The notes under the pieces: model-generated
Database searches by the model: none
What the model saw: the letters and a program-made list of their open reading frames with translations, nothing else
Told to the model about the DNA's origin: nothing
Made by a program: the position numbers and the translations under genes
DNA from: Rutpela maculata
Lineage: Eukaryota; Arthropoda; Insecta; Coleoptera; Cerambycidae
Length of the DNA: 64,000 nucleotides
Assembly (NCBI GenBank): GCA_936432065.2
Contig: OW386285.2
Coordinates: forward strand, 180,598,890 to 180,662,889
Direction: 5' to 3'
Shown: one piece after another, positions 43,205-53,950 of the stretch
Position numbering within the stretch: position 1 is the stretch's first letter
Layout of the letters: every line of letters starts with the position of its first letter

Positions 43205-43717
43205 TCAAAGTGGGTCAAATATGCGTGTGACTTCAGAAAGTATTGATCTTTTGGTACAACAACGGTCGATAGTGTCTATTTTGTAAGTTAAGGAATCATA
43301 AGTTGGATTCCAGTTCAAGCCCAACACCTTTTGAAAGTAATCAGCAGTGTCAAATGATTGACAATTAGTTTGGCGTAATGATGGGGGTATGGAGTCTAAT
43401 ACGATAGGATCGTTGCTAGGCCTCTTCCTCAAATCAAATCAAATCCACTTTTAAGAAGACCTCGAAGATGATATTGTAAAGTAACAGCTTCTTCAGCAGA
43501 TGAACAGCCCGTGACTACGTCATCTACATAAATGTCGCTAAGTAATACTTTTGCAGCGTAAGGAAAATTATCTTTTTCATCTTAAGCAATTTGTAAAAGA
43601 GTGCGGATAGCTAGATATGGAGCAGATGATACTCCGTATGTAACAGTATTCAATTCAAATTCTTGAACAGGAGTGTTTGGAGAAAAGCGCTATAATATGC
43701 GTTGATAGGCTCTGTGA
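43205..43717 (-). pseudogene. BEL reverse transcriptase core
   Basis: Across frames: FELNTVTYGVSSAPYLAIRT at about 43655, then DIYVDDVVTGCSSAEEAVTL (YVDD codons at 43519-43530, intact), HLRGLLKSGFDL, a stop, and DYFQKVLGLNWNPTYDSLTY, then KRSILSEVTRIFDPL. The BEL/Pao hallmark LGxxWNPxxD follows the YVDD as expected. Two frame breaks and at least one stop. Confidence 0.85.
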
Positions 43718-44953
43718 TCAGATGTTACTAAAATCTGCCTGTACATTTGTTTTATATCTGCAATAAGTGCAGTGGAATGGGTACGAAACCGTAAAAGTAA
43801 CGATAATGTCTTGTTGTAATTTAGGACCTGTTAATAAGGTGTCATTCAGAGAAACATTATTAGTAGACTTTGCTGAGGCGTCAAAGACGACAAGTAATTT
43901 CGTAGAACTTACGGGCTTCAACACACAATGATGAAGAATATAATAACATGAATCAGAATGATTGGAAGCACTTTGACCACTCACAGGAGACATGTGTCCA
44001 CAGTCAAGATAATCCTGCATGAAATTTGAATATTCTTGTTTTAATGTAGAATCTTTATTCAAGCGATTTTCCAGAGATAAAAAACTACGCATTGCGGTAT
44101 TAAAAGAATTACCTAAAATACGAATATTTTCACGAAAAGGTAATGAAACGATGTATCTGCCTGTTTTGTCACGAGTATGAGAATTGACAAAATTTTGCTC
44201 GCACTTAATGTTCTGTGGAGAATTGAATATTTTGTCAGGTATGCTTTCAAGTTCCCAAAACTGCTTTAATGTGGAATCAAGTTGTGAATAAACAGACACA
44301 TGAAATGAGTTAACAACAGCTAGTGTAGAAATATGAATTTTTCCAGATATTATCCAACCAAAGATGATTTTCATTACGATTGGTTCACCAGGACGACCAT
44401 ATTTAATAGCGGGTTGCATTATTTGTGAGTAGACATCAGCACCAAGCAAGATGTCTATTTCACTCGATTTCCTATAATCAGGATCAGCGAGAGGCAGGTT
44501 ATTTAAATGTTCATAACTTTGAGTGGCAATGTGACTACACGGAATATCATTACAGATGACCGGCAAGACCATTGCCTGTATATTAAAACTGGGATGATGT
44601 CTAAACAGCGGAGTGACCTGACAAAAAGTCATGCCAGTACAAGTTCGACCAATACCTTGAATAGGAACGGAGCATTGTGTGAGCGGTAAATTAAGTCTGT
44701 TTAGACATTTCTCAGTTATTACTGATATTTGACTACCATTGTCTATAAGAGCACGGCAAGGTTGAAAATTACCACTAGCATCACAAATAGATACTAAGGC
44801 AGTGGATAAAAGAACTGTAACTGGAGCAATAGCATTAGCAACAACTCGAGATCGTAGTTGCTTCACGTGGAAAATGTAGCATCGTATGATGGCGTTTTTG
44901 ACAAACGCGACAAACAGATAGGGAAGCACAAGTCGAGAAACTATGTGTTCCAA
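43718..44953 (-). pseudogene. BEL protease and start of reverse transcriptase
   Basis: 411 open codons. Near residue 70 is PCRALIDNGSQISVITEKCL, the aspartic protease site (D-N-G in place of the usual D-S/T-G), and near residue 170 is IDILLGADVYSQI. Then follow PVIMKIIFGWIISGKI-type text (VMKIIFGWIISGKI), a polymerase approach with HHCVLKPVSSTKLLVVFDAS and SLNDTLLTGPKLQQDI. The protease cleaves the polyprotein. The ORF overlaps the end of gag by about 120 bases in a different frame, and breaks just before the catalytic centre. Confidence 0.85.
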
Positions 44954-46100
44954 AGCAATTTACCCAACGTCTGCATTCTTTAATAAAGTTATATCGATCT
45001 TGAGGCGACTTATTTAAAAACAAATCACACTTAAAAATAGAGTGGTTAGCATTGCAAACAAAGCAAGATGCTTGTTGAGGTTTTGCAAGAGGCACTGCTG
45101 AACCAATATTGTTTTGAGCAGATGTTTCCACCACGAGAGACTGCTGTTTTGATTTTATGGAAGATTGCGTATGTTGCTTATGAGAAAATGAAGGAGAAAT
45201 TATTTCTGTGTTAGAAGTTGAATACTGAGAGATACCAGAACAAATATTTGACAACATAGTGCTAGACTCCAAAGCATTACATTGATTGGTCAAGAATTTA
45301 ATTAACTGTTCATATGTGGGCAACTCCGTAATGCTACGATGCATTTCAAAACGTTTTCTAGTATTGGGATCAATTTTCTGCATTAACCAATTAAATAGAG
45401 TAAAATCTCACAAGTTAATTTCATATTTATTGAGAGCAAAAATATTTTCAAAAAATATATTTAAGAGAGTACGAAGAGAACTTGCGGAATCAAGTTTAGC
45501 TTTTGGTGAATTAAGAATATTTCCCCAATAGGTCGAAATAAGTATGCGTTTATTGTCATATCTTTTCTCTAGAGTTCCGAATTCAACATGATAATTACCA
45601 GAGGTTATTGGTAAATGTTTCACTAATTTTAATGGTTCATCAGATAAGGCACTTATTAAGTATTGGAATTTCTAGTTAGACAATTTTGTATGATTGTGTA
45701 TCAATGACTTAAACAGTTCATAGAATGAAAATTTAGGTATCTGAATCTCCGGTAGATGAACAGTATTTTTATTGCTTTCAACATCAACCTTTTGATTTGT
45801 AGTAACAGCAGATGCCATTTTGGTTAATTGTATCTAAACAGCTTGAATGTTATCATGCAAATCATCTATTTCTTCCACCAATGAATTCAGTTGATCCAAA
45901 TTTTCAACCGAGAGTTGACTCAATTTTAATGATTTGCGTTGTTCTTGAAAATCCTCGTAAATGAGGTTAGATCTTTTAAATTTTGCATAAAATATAGAGT
46001 GTGTTGAAGTATGTACCACAACGGCAGATGAGTATTCTGACACGGCGGTTAATTTTCTAATTACCAGATTACATTCCCTTACAAAGTCCTCAAACTTCAT
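44835..46100 (-). pseudogene. BEL gag
   Basis: Three ORFs at 45834-46100, 45408-45623 and 44835-45383 lie in one frame and are separated only by stop codons (after NIQAV, after TKLSN and after YEINL). The order is: MKFEDFVRECNLVIRKL; PEIQIPKFSFYELFKSL; KHLPITSGNYHVEFGTLEKR; KRFEMHRSITELPTYEQLIK; then cysteine motifs CFVCNANHSIFKC (C-x2-C-x3-H-x4-C) and CRVCQKRHHTMLH. Gag packages the RNA into the particle. The ATG at 46100 gives the longest reading after the primer-binding region. The frame changes between the second finger and the protease. Confidence 0.85.
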
Positions 46101-46410
46101 TTTGTAAGTATTGATAAGCTCCTTAATAAAGTTATATTAACCGAACGTAAATAAAATTACAAAATAGTTGTATTAATCAGTACTCACAAATACGTTGAAA
46201 TGACAATATGATAACGAAAATATGTTTAGAAGAAAGAAGAAAATGAATTAATTATAGCAGAAGGTTCAATAAAAAACACCGTGTGCTAGTGTCAAAATGA
46301 ATTTAAGCAACAAATGTCAGTTATGAAGTAATTAATTTAAAACGGTTTTAGATGAATGTAAGGCAAAGCTGGTTTTCTTTTTTAAGGTATCGGCATCGAA
46401 GGATCAAAAA

Positions 46411-46771
46411 TGTTTATTAACGCGGGACTAAATCGGACGAAGGACCAGTCAGCGTAATGCTGACAAACTGAACTAATATTGATAATTGAATTTGAAATAC
46501 CTTGTGACCTTGTGTATTAGCGGCACTTTCCTGGTGTTGTTCTCTTCTAGTTGGGCCCAACAATCTCCAGGTCTCCAATATGGGAATATGGCAAGGTACA
46601 TAAGACACTCGCGTGGTGATAAGTAGCGGTTTTTTTTATTTTGAAGTTGACCGAAAAAATGACCTTTTATATTTTTTATGTAGCTTTATTATTATACAAT
46701 TTTTGGTTGATATGGAAATCAAAACAAATTTAGTTATAGAAACAAAAAATGCTAGCACTGTTTTCTGAACA
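46411..46771 (-). repeat. 5' LTR of the BEL element
   Basis: 361 bp, in element orientation starting TGTTCAGAAAACAG and ending GTTAATAAACA (TG...CA). The inner edge continues TTTTTGATCCTTCGATGCCG, the primer-binding region; the priming tRNA was not identified. Confidence 0.93.
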
Positions 46772-46776
46772 TGTAT

Positions 46777-47131
46777 CATCATGAAATTTGGCAACTGTAT
46801 GTAACTCTGATGACAATACAATATAGTATACTCAATATTATATTGTTTAAAATGGCCGCCGCCCCAAGATGGCGGATTATCATTTTCTTTACAACCTCAT
46901 TGGTATGTATATCAAAAGAAAGGGCTTGATAAGTAGAAAACAAACATGTGATAGAAACTTAAAAATTCAAAATGGCGGAGTCCACATGGCGGATAGGTTT
47001 TATCAATTATTGTAAGATTCCCTTGATATGGTTATCAAAAGAAAGATCTTGATAACTAGAAAACAAATTTGCGATCAAAACTTAAATATTCAAAATGGCG
47101 GCGTCAACATGACGGATAAGTTTTATCAATT
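46777..47131. repeat. ~115 bp tandem pair rich in AAAATGGCGG
   Basis: TTGATATGGTTATCAAAAGA through TTCAAAATGGCGG and a GACGGATARGTTTTATCAAT phrase appears twice (about 46890-47003 and 47005-47120). AAAATGGC(C/G)G occurs at least three times. Confidence 0.75.
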
Positions 47132-48036
47132 ACACAGGCACACCAAAATGTCGAGTGCTAGAAGGCATTTCGACCCGCTGAACACGAATGCCGGATTGGC
47201 TCTTGCATTTTTTCCTAACTCCAAAATACACCCTAAGACTGCCCGGAAAATTTCAAACAAGTAAATTCAAACCTTAAATGAGGTGACCACCATTTCCATA
47301 CGTGTTTTGGTGCGCTGAAACCGAATCTGAGGTCAGAATTGGCCGATCAGTTAGGAATTTTGACATAACCTCAAAAACACCTAAAAATGCCCTAAAAATC
47401 CCAAACAAGTAAATAAAAAGCTTAAATGAGTTGATCACTATATCTATACGTAATTTGGGGCGCTGAGACTGAATATGAGGTCAGAATTAGCCGATCGATT
47501 AACAAGTAAATAAAAAGCTTACATGAACTGATCACTATATCTATACGTAATTTGGGGCACTGAAACAGAATCTAAGGTCAGAATTTATGCGCGACGATCT
47601 CATATCTTGTAAAATCCATATTTAGGATGAAAACGTACCCAAAAATGACTGAATCATAGCCTGAAATTGACTTTGCTCTACATAATATCTAAACATATAA
47701 TTTCCCATGTATTTTCACGAGTTGAACACCAATACCGTAGTCAGAATTAAAGCACAATCTGCAAACTTCATAGAGAAATATCATTTCAGCATATATTTTC
47801 ATCAATCCTAGTAAGCGGAGATGGGTAACTTTTAAATTTTTAAGTATCTAAAGGAAAATATTACTGAATAGTGACATTTTTAGGAAAAATTTTTCGGACA
47901 AAGTTTACTCTATTGAGAGAGGAATAGCGTTTGGCCTTAACATTTACCTACACCCTCCCTTGATGATTTTTTACTTTTTTTTCTTAGAGCTGTATAGAAT
48001 TGTATAGTTTTATTTATTCTGTTTGATTGTCATCAT

Positions 48037-48369
48037 ATGCCATCTGTTTCTTTTTCTATTTTTGCGACTAGGACAGCTCTACGTGGTGACGGCGGGCAAC
48101 GATTTATTTCAGCTAAGTTCCTAAGTAAAAAAAATGCCGTCATGGCAAAAGTAGAGAAAGAGTTTACGATGCAGGGGAGGGAAACCCCAGTATCGGCGAT
48201 TGGTCAGGTTGGGAAAGCAGGACCGCGGGCGTCGTCATCATGCAACCGCAGCTCTAGTGAAATGGGAAACTTGGCTTCCTATGAGTATAGGGCTACAAGA
48301 AATTTGCACAACTGTGTAAATAATGCAAATTCCTTTTGTTTTGTTTGTAGTAAATTAAATGGCATATGA
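48037..48369 (+). CDS. 110-codon ORF in the loop of foldback D2
   Basis: Begins MPSVSFSIFATRTALRGD and ends NNANSFCFVCSKLNGI and TGA. The first codons lie in the left arm and the last in the right arm. The middle is basic and Ser/Gly-rich (MQGRETPVSAIGQVGKAGP). FCFVCSKLNG looks like the opening of a CxxC-type zinc domain that is common at the start of some insect transposon-associated proteins, so the loop may be captured gene sequence (inference). No catalytic domain, no family identified; may not be expressed. Confidence 0.3.
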   Translation: MPSVSFSIFATRTALRGDGGQRFISAKFLSKKNAVMAKVEKEFTMQGRETPVSAIGQVGKAGPRASSSCNRSSSEMGNLASYEYRATRNLHNCVNNANSFCFVCSKLNGI

Positions 48370-48968
48370 CAATCAAACAGAATAAAGAAAACTATACAAT
48401 TCTAAACAGCTCTAAGAAAAAGAAAGTAACAAATCATGAAATGTTAAGTTCAAACGATATTCCTCTCTCAACAGAGCAAACTTTGTCCGAAAAATTTTTC
48501 CTAAAAATGTCACTGTTCACTGTTCAGTAATAGTTTCCTTTAGATACTTGAAAATTTAAAAGTTACCCATCTCCGCTTACTAGGGTTGATGAGAATATAT
48601 GCTGAAATGATATTTCTCTATGAAGTTTGCAGATTGCGCCTTTAATTCTAACTATGGTATTGTGTTAAATACGTCGGAAATTATATGTTCAGATATGTAG
48701 AGCAAAGTCAATTTCGGGCTATGATCCAGTCAATTTTGGGTACGTTTTCATTCTAAGTATGAATTTTACAAGACATCCGATCATCGCACATAAATTCTGA
48801 CCTTAGATTCGGTTTCAGTGCCCCAAATTACGTGTAGATATACGTACAAGTCTTTTATTTACTTGTTGGGGATTTTTCGGGAATTTTTTAGATGTTTCTT
48901 GAGGTTATGTCAAAATTCCTAACTGATCGGCTAATTCTGACCTCATATTCAGTTTCAGCGCCCCAAAT

Positions 48969-49033
48969 AATAATAATAACTTCGCGCACGCGAAAAAAAA
49001 AAAAATAATAATAATAATAATAATAATAATTTT
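48969..49033. repeat. (AAT)n LINE tail
   Basis: AATAATAATAATAAC, a GCGCACGCG interruption, an A run, then AATAATAAT repeats. In LINE orientation this is the 3' end. Confidence 0.85.
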
Positions 49034-49399
49034 TATTATCCAAAAGACCACATTGGTATAGGATTAGTCACAGAGGAGTTAAGCACCTTACAATCCAGTG
49101 CTACCATTAATTCTTAAAACTAGGAAAAAACAGACATAAATATAAAAAACACATTTTTTTAAACACATATAAAATGACAAATATATATAGTTTAGGTAAA
49201 ATATTGAAGCGAGCTATTGATTTTCCAAATATTCATCCACTGAATAAAAACATTTATTTATTAAGTATTTTTTTGTTTCATTTTTAAATGTATTTATATT
49301 TTCAATATTTTTTAAGAAATTTGGGATTTTATTGTACAATTTTATTCCAATATATTTTGGGCTTTCTTCATATTTTGATAATTTATGTAATGGTGTGCT

Positions 49400-50803
49400 T
49401 TACTTGTTACATTCCCTGGTACCATAATCATGATTATAATTGTTTGGTAAAGACTTATTTAAATTATTTTTAACATATAAGAGTATCTCTAGAATATAAA
49501 TGTTTGGCAATGTCAAAATGTTCAGGTCTTTAAACAGATTTCTACAGGACGTATATTTAGATACTCCCACAATGTTACGTACAGCTTTTTTCTGCAATTT
49601 AAATAATCTTTCAAAGTGGCATGAAGTGCCCCAAAAAAGAATTCCATATGTTGCCCTTGAAATAAAATTAGTATAATAATATGCCACGACAGTTGATCTG
49701 TTTGATATTTTAGATAATCTATACAACGCATAACAGACGGAAGAAAGTTTTTTTGCTGTAAAGTCAATATATTCACCCCAACTTAATGCATTATCTATAT
49801 AAATTCCTAGAAATTTAGTAGAGTGTAGTTGTTCTATGGATTTACCAGCTATTTTTATTATGTGACTTTTATCATGTACGTTACGCCTAGGAGAGAATAT
49901 AATAAAAACAGTTTTGGATATGTTTAAAAATAGCCTATTTGATTTAAAGTGGTCGGCAAATTTTGTTAAAGAAGTTTGTACATTAGATATAGCTGCTTCA
50001 AAAGTTTTTCTGCAACACAAGTAAGAATTATCATCCGCAAACATTATTAAAAAATCGACAAAGAAACCAGGCAAGTCATTAATATAAAGTAAAAATAATA
50101 AAGGCCCAAGAACTGATCCTTGGGGAACTCCAAACTTAATATTCAGTTTTTCAGATTTAATTCCATTAACTTCTACTACTTGAAATCTATTTGTGAGGTA
50201 GGACATCACCCATTCATTTACTTTGCCTCTTAAACCGTATTTGTTCAATTTTTCAATTAGTATTTTGTGATTTACTAGATCAAAAGCTTTGCTTAAATCC
50301 ATGAATAAGCCTATACATTTTTTATTTTGATCTAAATTTTCATATAAATTATTTAAAAATGTCATTATTGCGGTTTCAGTGGAACGATTCTCTCTGAAAC
50401 CATGCTGTAAATCAGAAATAATATTATGTTGTGTTGCAAATTCGACAATACGGTTGAACATAACTCTTTCTAATATTTTAGAAATAGTTGACAGTAGAGC
50501 AACAGGTCTATAATTTTCAGATAATGTATTATCTCCTTTTTTATATAAAGGAAAAACTCTTGCTGACTTTAGAACAGATGGAAACGTTCCTTCCGAAAGT
50601 GATAAATTTATTAAAAATGTAAGTGAAACTACTAAGTAGTTCATTGACTGTTGTATCAAATTAGTGCTCAAATTATCAAGGCCAGAGGAATCGCTGTTCT
50701 TTAATTTCATTATAATATTATATATTTCTGATTCCGAAGCTGGTTCCAAATTATTAATAATTTCTATTTCATTAATTTTATTTTTAGGCTTTTTGTTATT
50801 CAA
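49400..50803 (-). CDS. LINE ORF2 reverse transcriptase and C-terminus, intact 467 codons
   Basis: Uninterrupted. Contains DSSGLDNLSTNLIQQ, NYRPVALLSTISKILERVMF, LQHGFRENRSTETAI, LFMDLSKAFDLVNHKILIEK (motif A, residues ~175), FGVPQGSVLGPLLFLLYIND (~230) and LIMFADDNSYL (motif C, ~255), then the C-terminal thumb with TKFLGIYIDNALSWGEYID and KKAVRNIVGVSKYTSCRNLF. Reverse transcription primed at the nicked target is the known role of this family. The ATG is unlikely to be a true start: translation would come from the endonuclease upstream, with which the frame is now broken. Confidence 0.88.
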   Translation of the reverse strand: MNNKKPKNKINEIEIINNLEPASESEIYNIIMKLKNSDSSGLDNLSTNLIQQSMNYLVVSLTFLINLSLSEGTFPSVLKSARVFPLYKKGDNTLSENYRPVALLSTISKILERVMFNRIVEFATQHNIISDLQHGFRENRSTETAIMTFLNNLYENLDQNKKCIGLFMDLSKAFDLVNHKILIEKLNKYGLRGKVNEWVMSYLTNRFQVVEVNGIKSEKLNIKFGVPQGSVLGPLLFLLYINDLPGFFVDFLIMFADDNSYLCCRKTFEAAISNVQTSLTKFADHFKSNRLFLNISKTVFIIFSPRRNVHDKSHIIKIAGKSIEQLHSTKFLGIYIDNALSWGEYIDFTAKKLSSVCYALYRLSKISNRSTVVAYYYTNFISRATYGILFWGTSCHFERLFKLQKKAVRNIVGVSKYTSCRNLFKDLNILTLPNIYILEILLYVKNNLNKSLPNNYNHDYGTRECNK

Positions 50804-50821
50804 GTTGTTGTTTATTATTGA

Positions 50822-51920
50822 TCAAACAGCTTTAGATTTATTGTTAGCTTTAGAATAAATTGAATCGCTGTACATTTTTTTAGCAGCAACTATTACTTTT
50901 TTGTAAATATTTTTATATTTATTATTAATTGAATCATTTGTTTGCGTCTTTATTTGATGTAATAATTTCAATTCTTGTGATGATATCTTAATACCTCGGG
51001 TTACCCATCCATTTTTTATGTTTATTTTATTTTTTATTTTGATACAGGGGAAACAGATATCATGATAATAAATTAATGCATTAATAAAGTTAGTAAATCC
51101 CTCTCCCGACGTTACTGCGTTGTATATATCATTCCAAGACTCATTGCCTAGGTTATAACAATTTTTTTTTATAATTGTCTTCATTGTAGAGTCTGGTATA
51201 TTTATAGGCTATGTTATTATCTGATGGTATAAAAAATTCATATTGCAGTATTTGACATGTATGATCTGATATACCATTTTCTAAAACTTGATAAGTTGAT
51301 TTATAATATGTATCACAAAAATTGGTACAAATGTAATCAATACAAGTGGCAGAATTATAAGATATTCTTGTAGGTTCATTTAGCATCATATTTACATTAT
51401 AGGTTGTAGCAGATCACATAGTTCAGTTTTCTCTGTCGAATTTGAGAGTAATCGATATTTAAATCCCCACATACTATAACATCATTAATATTAATATTAT
51501 TTAGTACATCGTCTAATGCTGACAAAAAAGTGTTAAAGTTAGCCTGTGGTGATCTATATATTGATAAGAGTTTTACTGAATAATCACAAATTTTAATCTC
51601 AACGCCAGCTAATTCAATATCCTTTTCAATTGACGATTCAAGTACATATGTAAGTTCTTTGATTTTAAATTCACTGTATTTTCTATGAAATATGACTACA
51701 CTGCCGTTATTGCTTTTAGTTCTGCAAAAAATTGTTGTTCTTGTGTAACCATTTATTTTTATTGAATTGATTTCTGGTAGTTTAAGCCAGTGTTCTGTCA
51801 AACAAACAATGTCTACATTATGTAATTTTAGATACAACTCAAGTTCCTCAATTTTGTTTCTGATACATTGAATATTTTGATGTAATATTTTTAGTGTCTT
51901 TTTTTGTCCTGTTTCATTAA
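50822..51920 (-). pseudogene. LINE ORF2 endonuclease
   Basis: From about 51900: LKILHQNIQCIRNKIEELEL, DIVCLTEHWLKLP, INDVIVCGDLNIDYSQI (51397-51837). After a one-base shift: LNEPTRISYNSATCIDYICT and LENGISDHTCQILQYEF (51153-51389). After another, the linker NESWNDIYNAVTSGEGF to SKANNKSKAV (50822-51184). The catalytic motifs (E in TEHW, GDLN, SDH) are all present. A same-frame stop separates ORF1's QLSGE from the endonuclease start. Confidence 0.85.
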
Positions 51921-51956
51921 AATTAGATTTGTTTGTAAGTTTATCGTTTATTGATT

Positions 51957-53010
51957 GCTATTCACCAGACAATTGTTTAATTTTCTGTTTTTGTGATTCT
52001 AATTTTTTTAAATATACGGCACATGACTTATCAAAAATAAAATGATCAGTATTTAAATTAAGGTTAAACTTAGAATTTACTTCTAAACAATTTGCACATT
52101 TCATAGTACCACTTTCACAATCATCTGTTTTATGATCAGGACTACAATACTTCAGGCATTTTTCTTCTCCTACACATTTTTCCGCATGATGATTGAAACC
52201 TCCACATTTAAAACATCTAAAGACTCCAACGTATTAAAAAATTCTACACCTTGACCAGTTAATATATAAGTTCTTTTCATCTAATAACTTTTTAAATGTT
52301 AAGGGATCCCATTCTACTATAGCCATATACTTCGTTCTCATTTTTTTAAACACTTTTACTTCCATTTTAAAGAATGTATGTTCATGTTTTGCTTTTTTAT
52401 ACAGTCTAATAAATCGTCTTTTTTATAATGTTCTTCGATGTCTATAATTTTTATGCAAGGATTCTTTAATTCAGGAGCTGTTATTTGATAATTTTTTGTT
52501 AGTTTCTTTTCAGCTGCTTTTTTAATTGTTTCCTGTTCTTCCTTTGTTTTGCATTTAATTACTACTCCACCTTCCTTAATATCTTTCAATTGAGTAATAC
52601 CAACTTCAAGTATGGTTGGTTTAAGATTTTTTTGTATGGCTTCCTTAGTTTTTCTACACTCTTGTTTATTTTTTGGTTTAATAATAGCTTCTCCTACTGT
52701 TACCTTTGCATAGCTTTTTTTGTTGTTTTCTACAATGTTTTCAGTAGAACAGTTAAGACGATTATTAATAATATTTCGAAATTCATGCAGTAACTTCTGT
52801 TTTTAATTTATTTATTTCAGCGTTAAATTGAATAATAAGATCAAAGTGTAATAAGCAATTTTCGCAAAACCACTTTAGACCCTTACAGTTTTGTATTAAA
52901 GTATAGTCTTTTGATGTCATACCTGCGCATTTTTTATGAAAATTATTTTCACATTTTCCAGCATTTATATCTGTTTTACTTTTGCCACATTTTTGTTCCA
53001 TCTCACTCAT
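51957..53010 (-). pseudogene. LINE ORF1 (PHD-like finger and CCHC knuckles)
   Basis: MSEMEQKCGKSKTDINAGKC, then NNFHKKCAGMTSKDYTLI and KGLKWFCENCLLHFD: a PHD-like Cys/His finger at residues ~8-60. A one-base shift at 52785 is followed by FRNIINNRLNCSTENIVENN, KSYAKVTVGEAIIKPK and, at 52356-52589, KDIKEGGVVIKCKTKEEQE (an RNA-recognition-like part). After another frame change come knuckles CFKCGGFNHHAEKC and CANCLEVNSKFN (52080-52240) and the end IKQLSGE at 51957. ORF1 proteins bind the element RNA. The start is the first ATG after about 350 bases of 5' UTR. Confidence 0.8.
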
Positions 53011-53780
53011 TGTTTATTGATACATAAAATAGAATCATTGACCCCGTCAAACTTTTCGCCTACGCCACTCTATTAATTAAGTTTTAATATGTGTTTTTAT
53101 GTACAACTCGTTTTTGTCACTAAGAATTTCTACCAATCTATATGTCAGCACAGTAAATATATAATTATAAATTCGTCAATTATTAAAATAGTCTATTTAT
53201 AAAACCGTAATTACACGAAATATTAATGTCACTCAATGCACAAGACTTTCACAAATCACACATTGTTCATTTAAACATTAAAAACTTTTTGGTTATACTG
53301 GCAAATTCAATAAAAGCACAGAGCACAAACTCACGTGTAGACTACTAGTCACTACTAGAAATAGAGAAATTACGTAGAGATATAGTGATCAGCTCATTTA
53401 ATCTTTTTATTTACTTGTTTAGGATTTTCGGGCATTTTTAAGGTGTTTTTTGAGGTTAGCAGAAATGCAAGAGCCAATTGGGCAAAACGAACATCGGATT
53501 CGTGTTCAGCGGGTCAAAGTGCATGGGAGTACATAGGTCTGCCCTCTAGCACTCGACATTTTTTTTTGTGTGCCTGTGTTATCATCGGATTCGACTGAAA
53601 ATCGATATCTGTGGGTTATCGAGGTTGCAGATTACTATTATCCGGTTCAAACTAAACATATTGTTTTTTCGAAAGTGCTAAAATTCTCTCCTTAAATATG
53701 AGACTAAGAAGTTGTTTTTTAACTTTTTAGTCTCATATTTATTGCTTTTTAGTGCAGTATTTATAAAAAAGCATGTTTTT

Positions 53781-53950
53781 TTAGTTTCTTAAACTATTAA
53801 TTTTTATAGGTTGTTGCCATTTCTTTCGCATTTTTAAATCTCTAGGAACGGTAATAAATGTTTTGGTAGGTGTTTTTACCGTGGTGCTTTGACACTCAGA
53901 AACAATACAATATTTATAATTCCTTTCACCGTCACTAATATTCATTGTTA
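53781..53950 (-). CDS. THAP-domain exon
   Basis: From the ATG at about 53945: MNISDGERNYKYCIVSECQS, TTVKTPTKTFITVPRDLKMR and KKWQQPIKINSLRN. The C-x4-C pair in KYCIVSEC, followed by TFITVPRD and RKKW, matches the first half of an insect-type THAP finger, a DNA-binding domain of P-type transposases and of host regulators. The upstream codons of the 77-codon ORF (from 54014) do not look like the domain. The second Cys/His pair is not in this ORF, so a downstream exon or a truncation is expected. It lies just outside foldback D2. Confidence 0.55.

Larger units (their letters stand above)
40674..46771 (-). mobile_element. BEL/Pao LTR retrotransposon, full length but broken
   Basis: 6,098 bp from LTR to LTR, on the - strand, flanked by the 5-bp direct repeat TGTAT (40669-40673 and 46772-46776). 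It contains gag, protease, reverse transcriptase, RNase H and integrase in the BEL/Pao order, with integrase last. The LTRs differ at about seven of 361 positions by eye, so the insertion is fairly young, yet the coding region has several stops and frameshifts. No envelope-like ORF is seen. It is inserted in otherwise unremarkable DNA; the flanks rejoin at TGTAT. Confidence 0.93.
48969..53366 (-). mobile_element. Full-length Jockey/CR1-type LINE (4.4 kb)
   Basis: Lies on the - strand with ORF1, ORF2, a 3' UTR (about 49030-49400) and an (AAT)n-type tail at 48969-49033. The insertion point is fixed by the D2 arm: GCGCCCCAAAT on the left and AAATTACGTA on the right are contiguous in the other arm, giving a duplication of about AAAT (48965-48968 and 53367-53370). 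Few frameshifts, so young relative to the other LINEs here. Confidence 0.88.
47132..53578. mobile_element. FB-like foldback element D2, interrupted by a LINE
   Basis: The left end ACACAGGCACACC(A)nATGTCGAG and the right end read as its reverse complement (53573-53578 CTGTGT). The arms are about 890 bp: 47132-48030 on the left, and 48365-48968 plus 53367-53578 on the right. They contain direct units related to those of D1 (GACCCGCTGAACACGAAT, CCGAATCTGAGGTCAGAATT, ATTTGGGGCGCTGA). The middle 48031-48364 is single-copy and holds an ORF. The LINE at 48969-53366 splits the right arm. Without the LINE the element is about 2.05 kb. Confidence 0.8.

Noticed and set aside
53367..53590. Separate inverted-repeat element at the right of the LINE
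   Set aside because: It is the distal end of the right arm of foldback D2, displaced by the LINE insertion.
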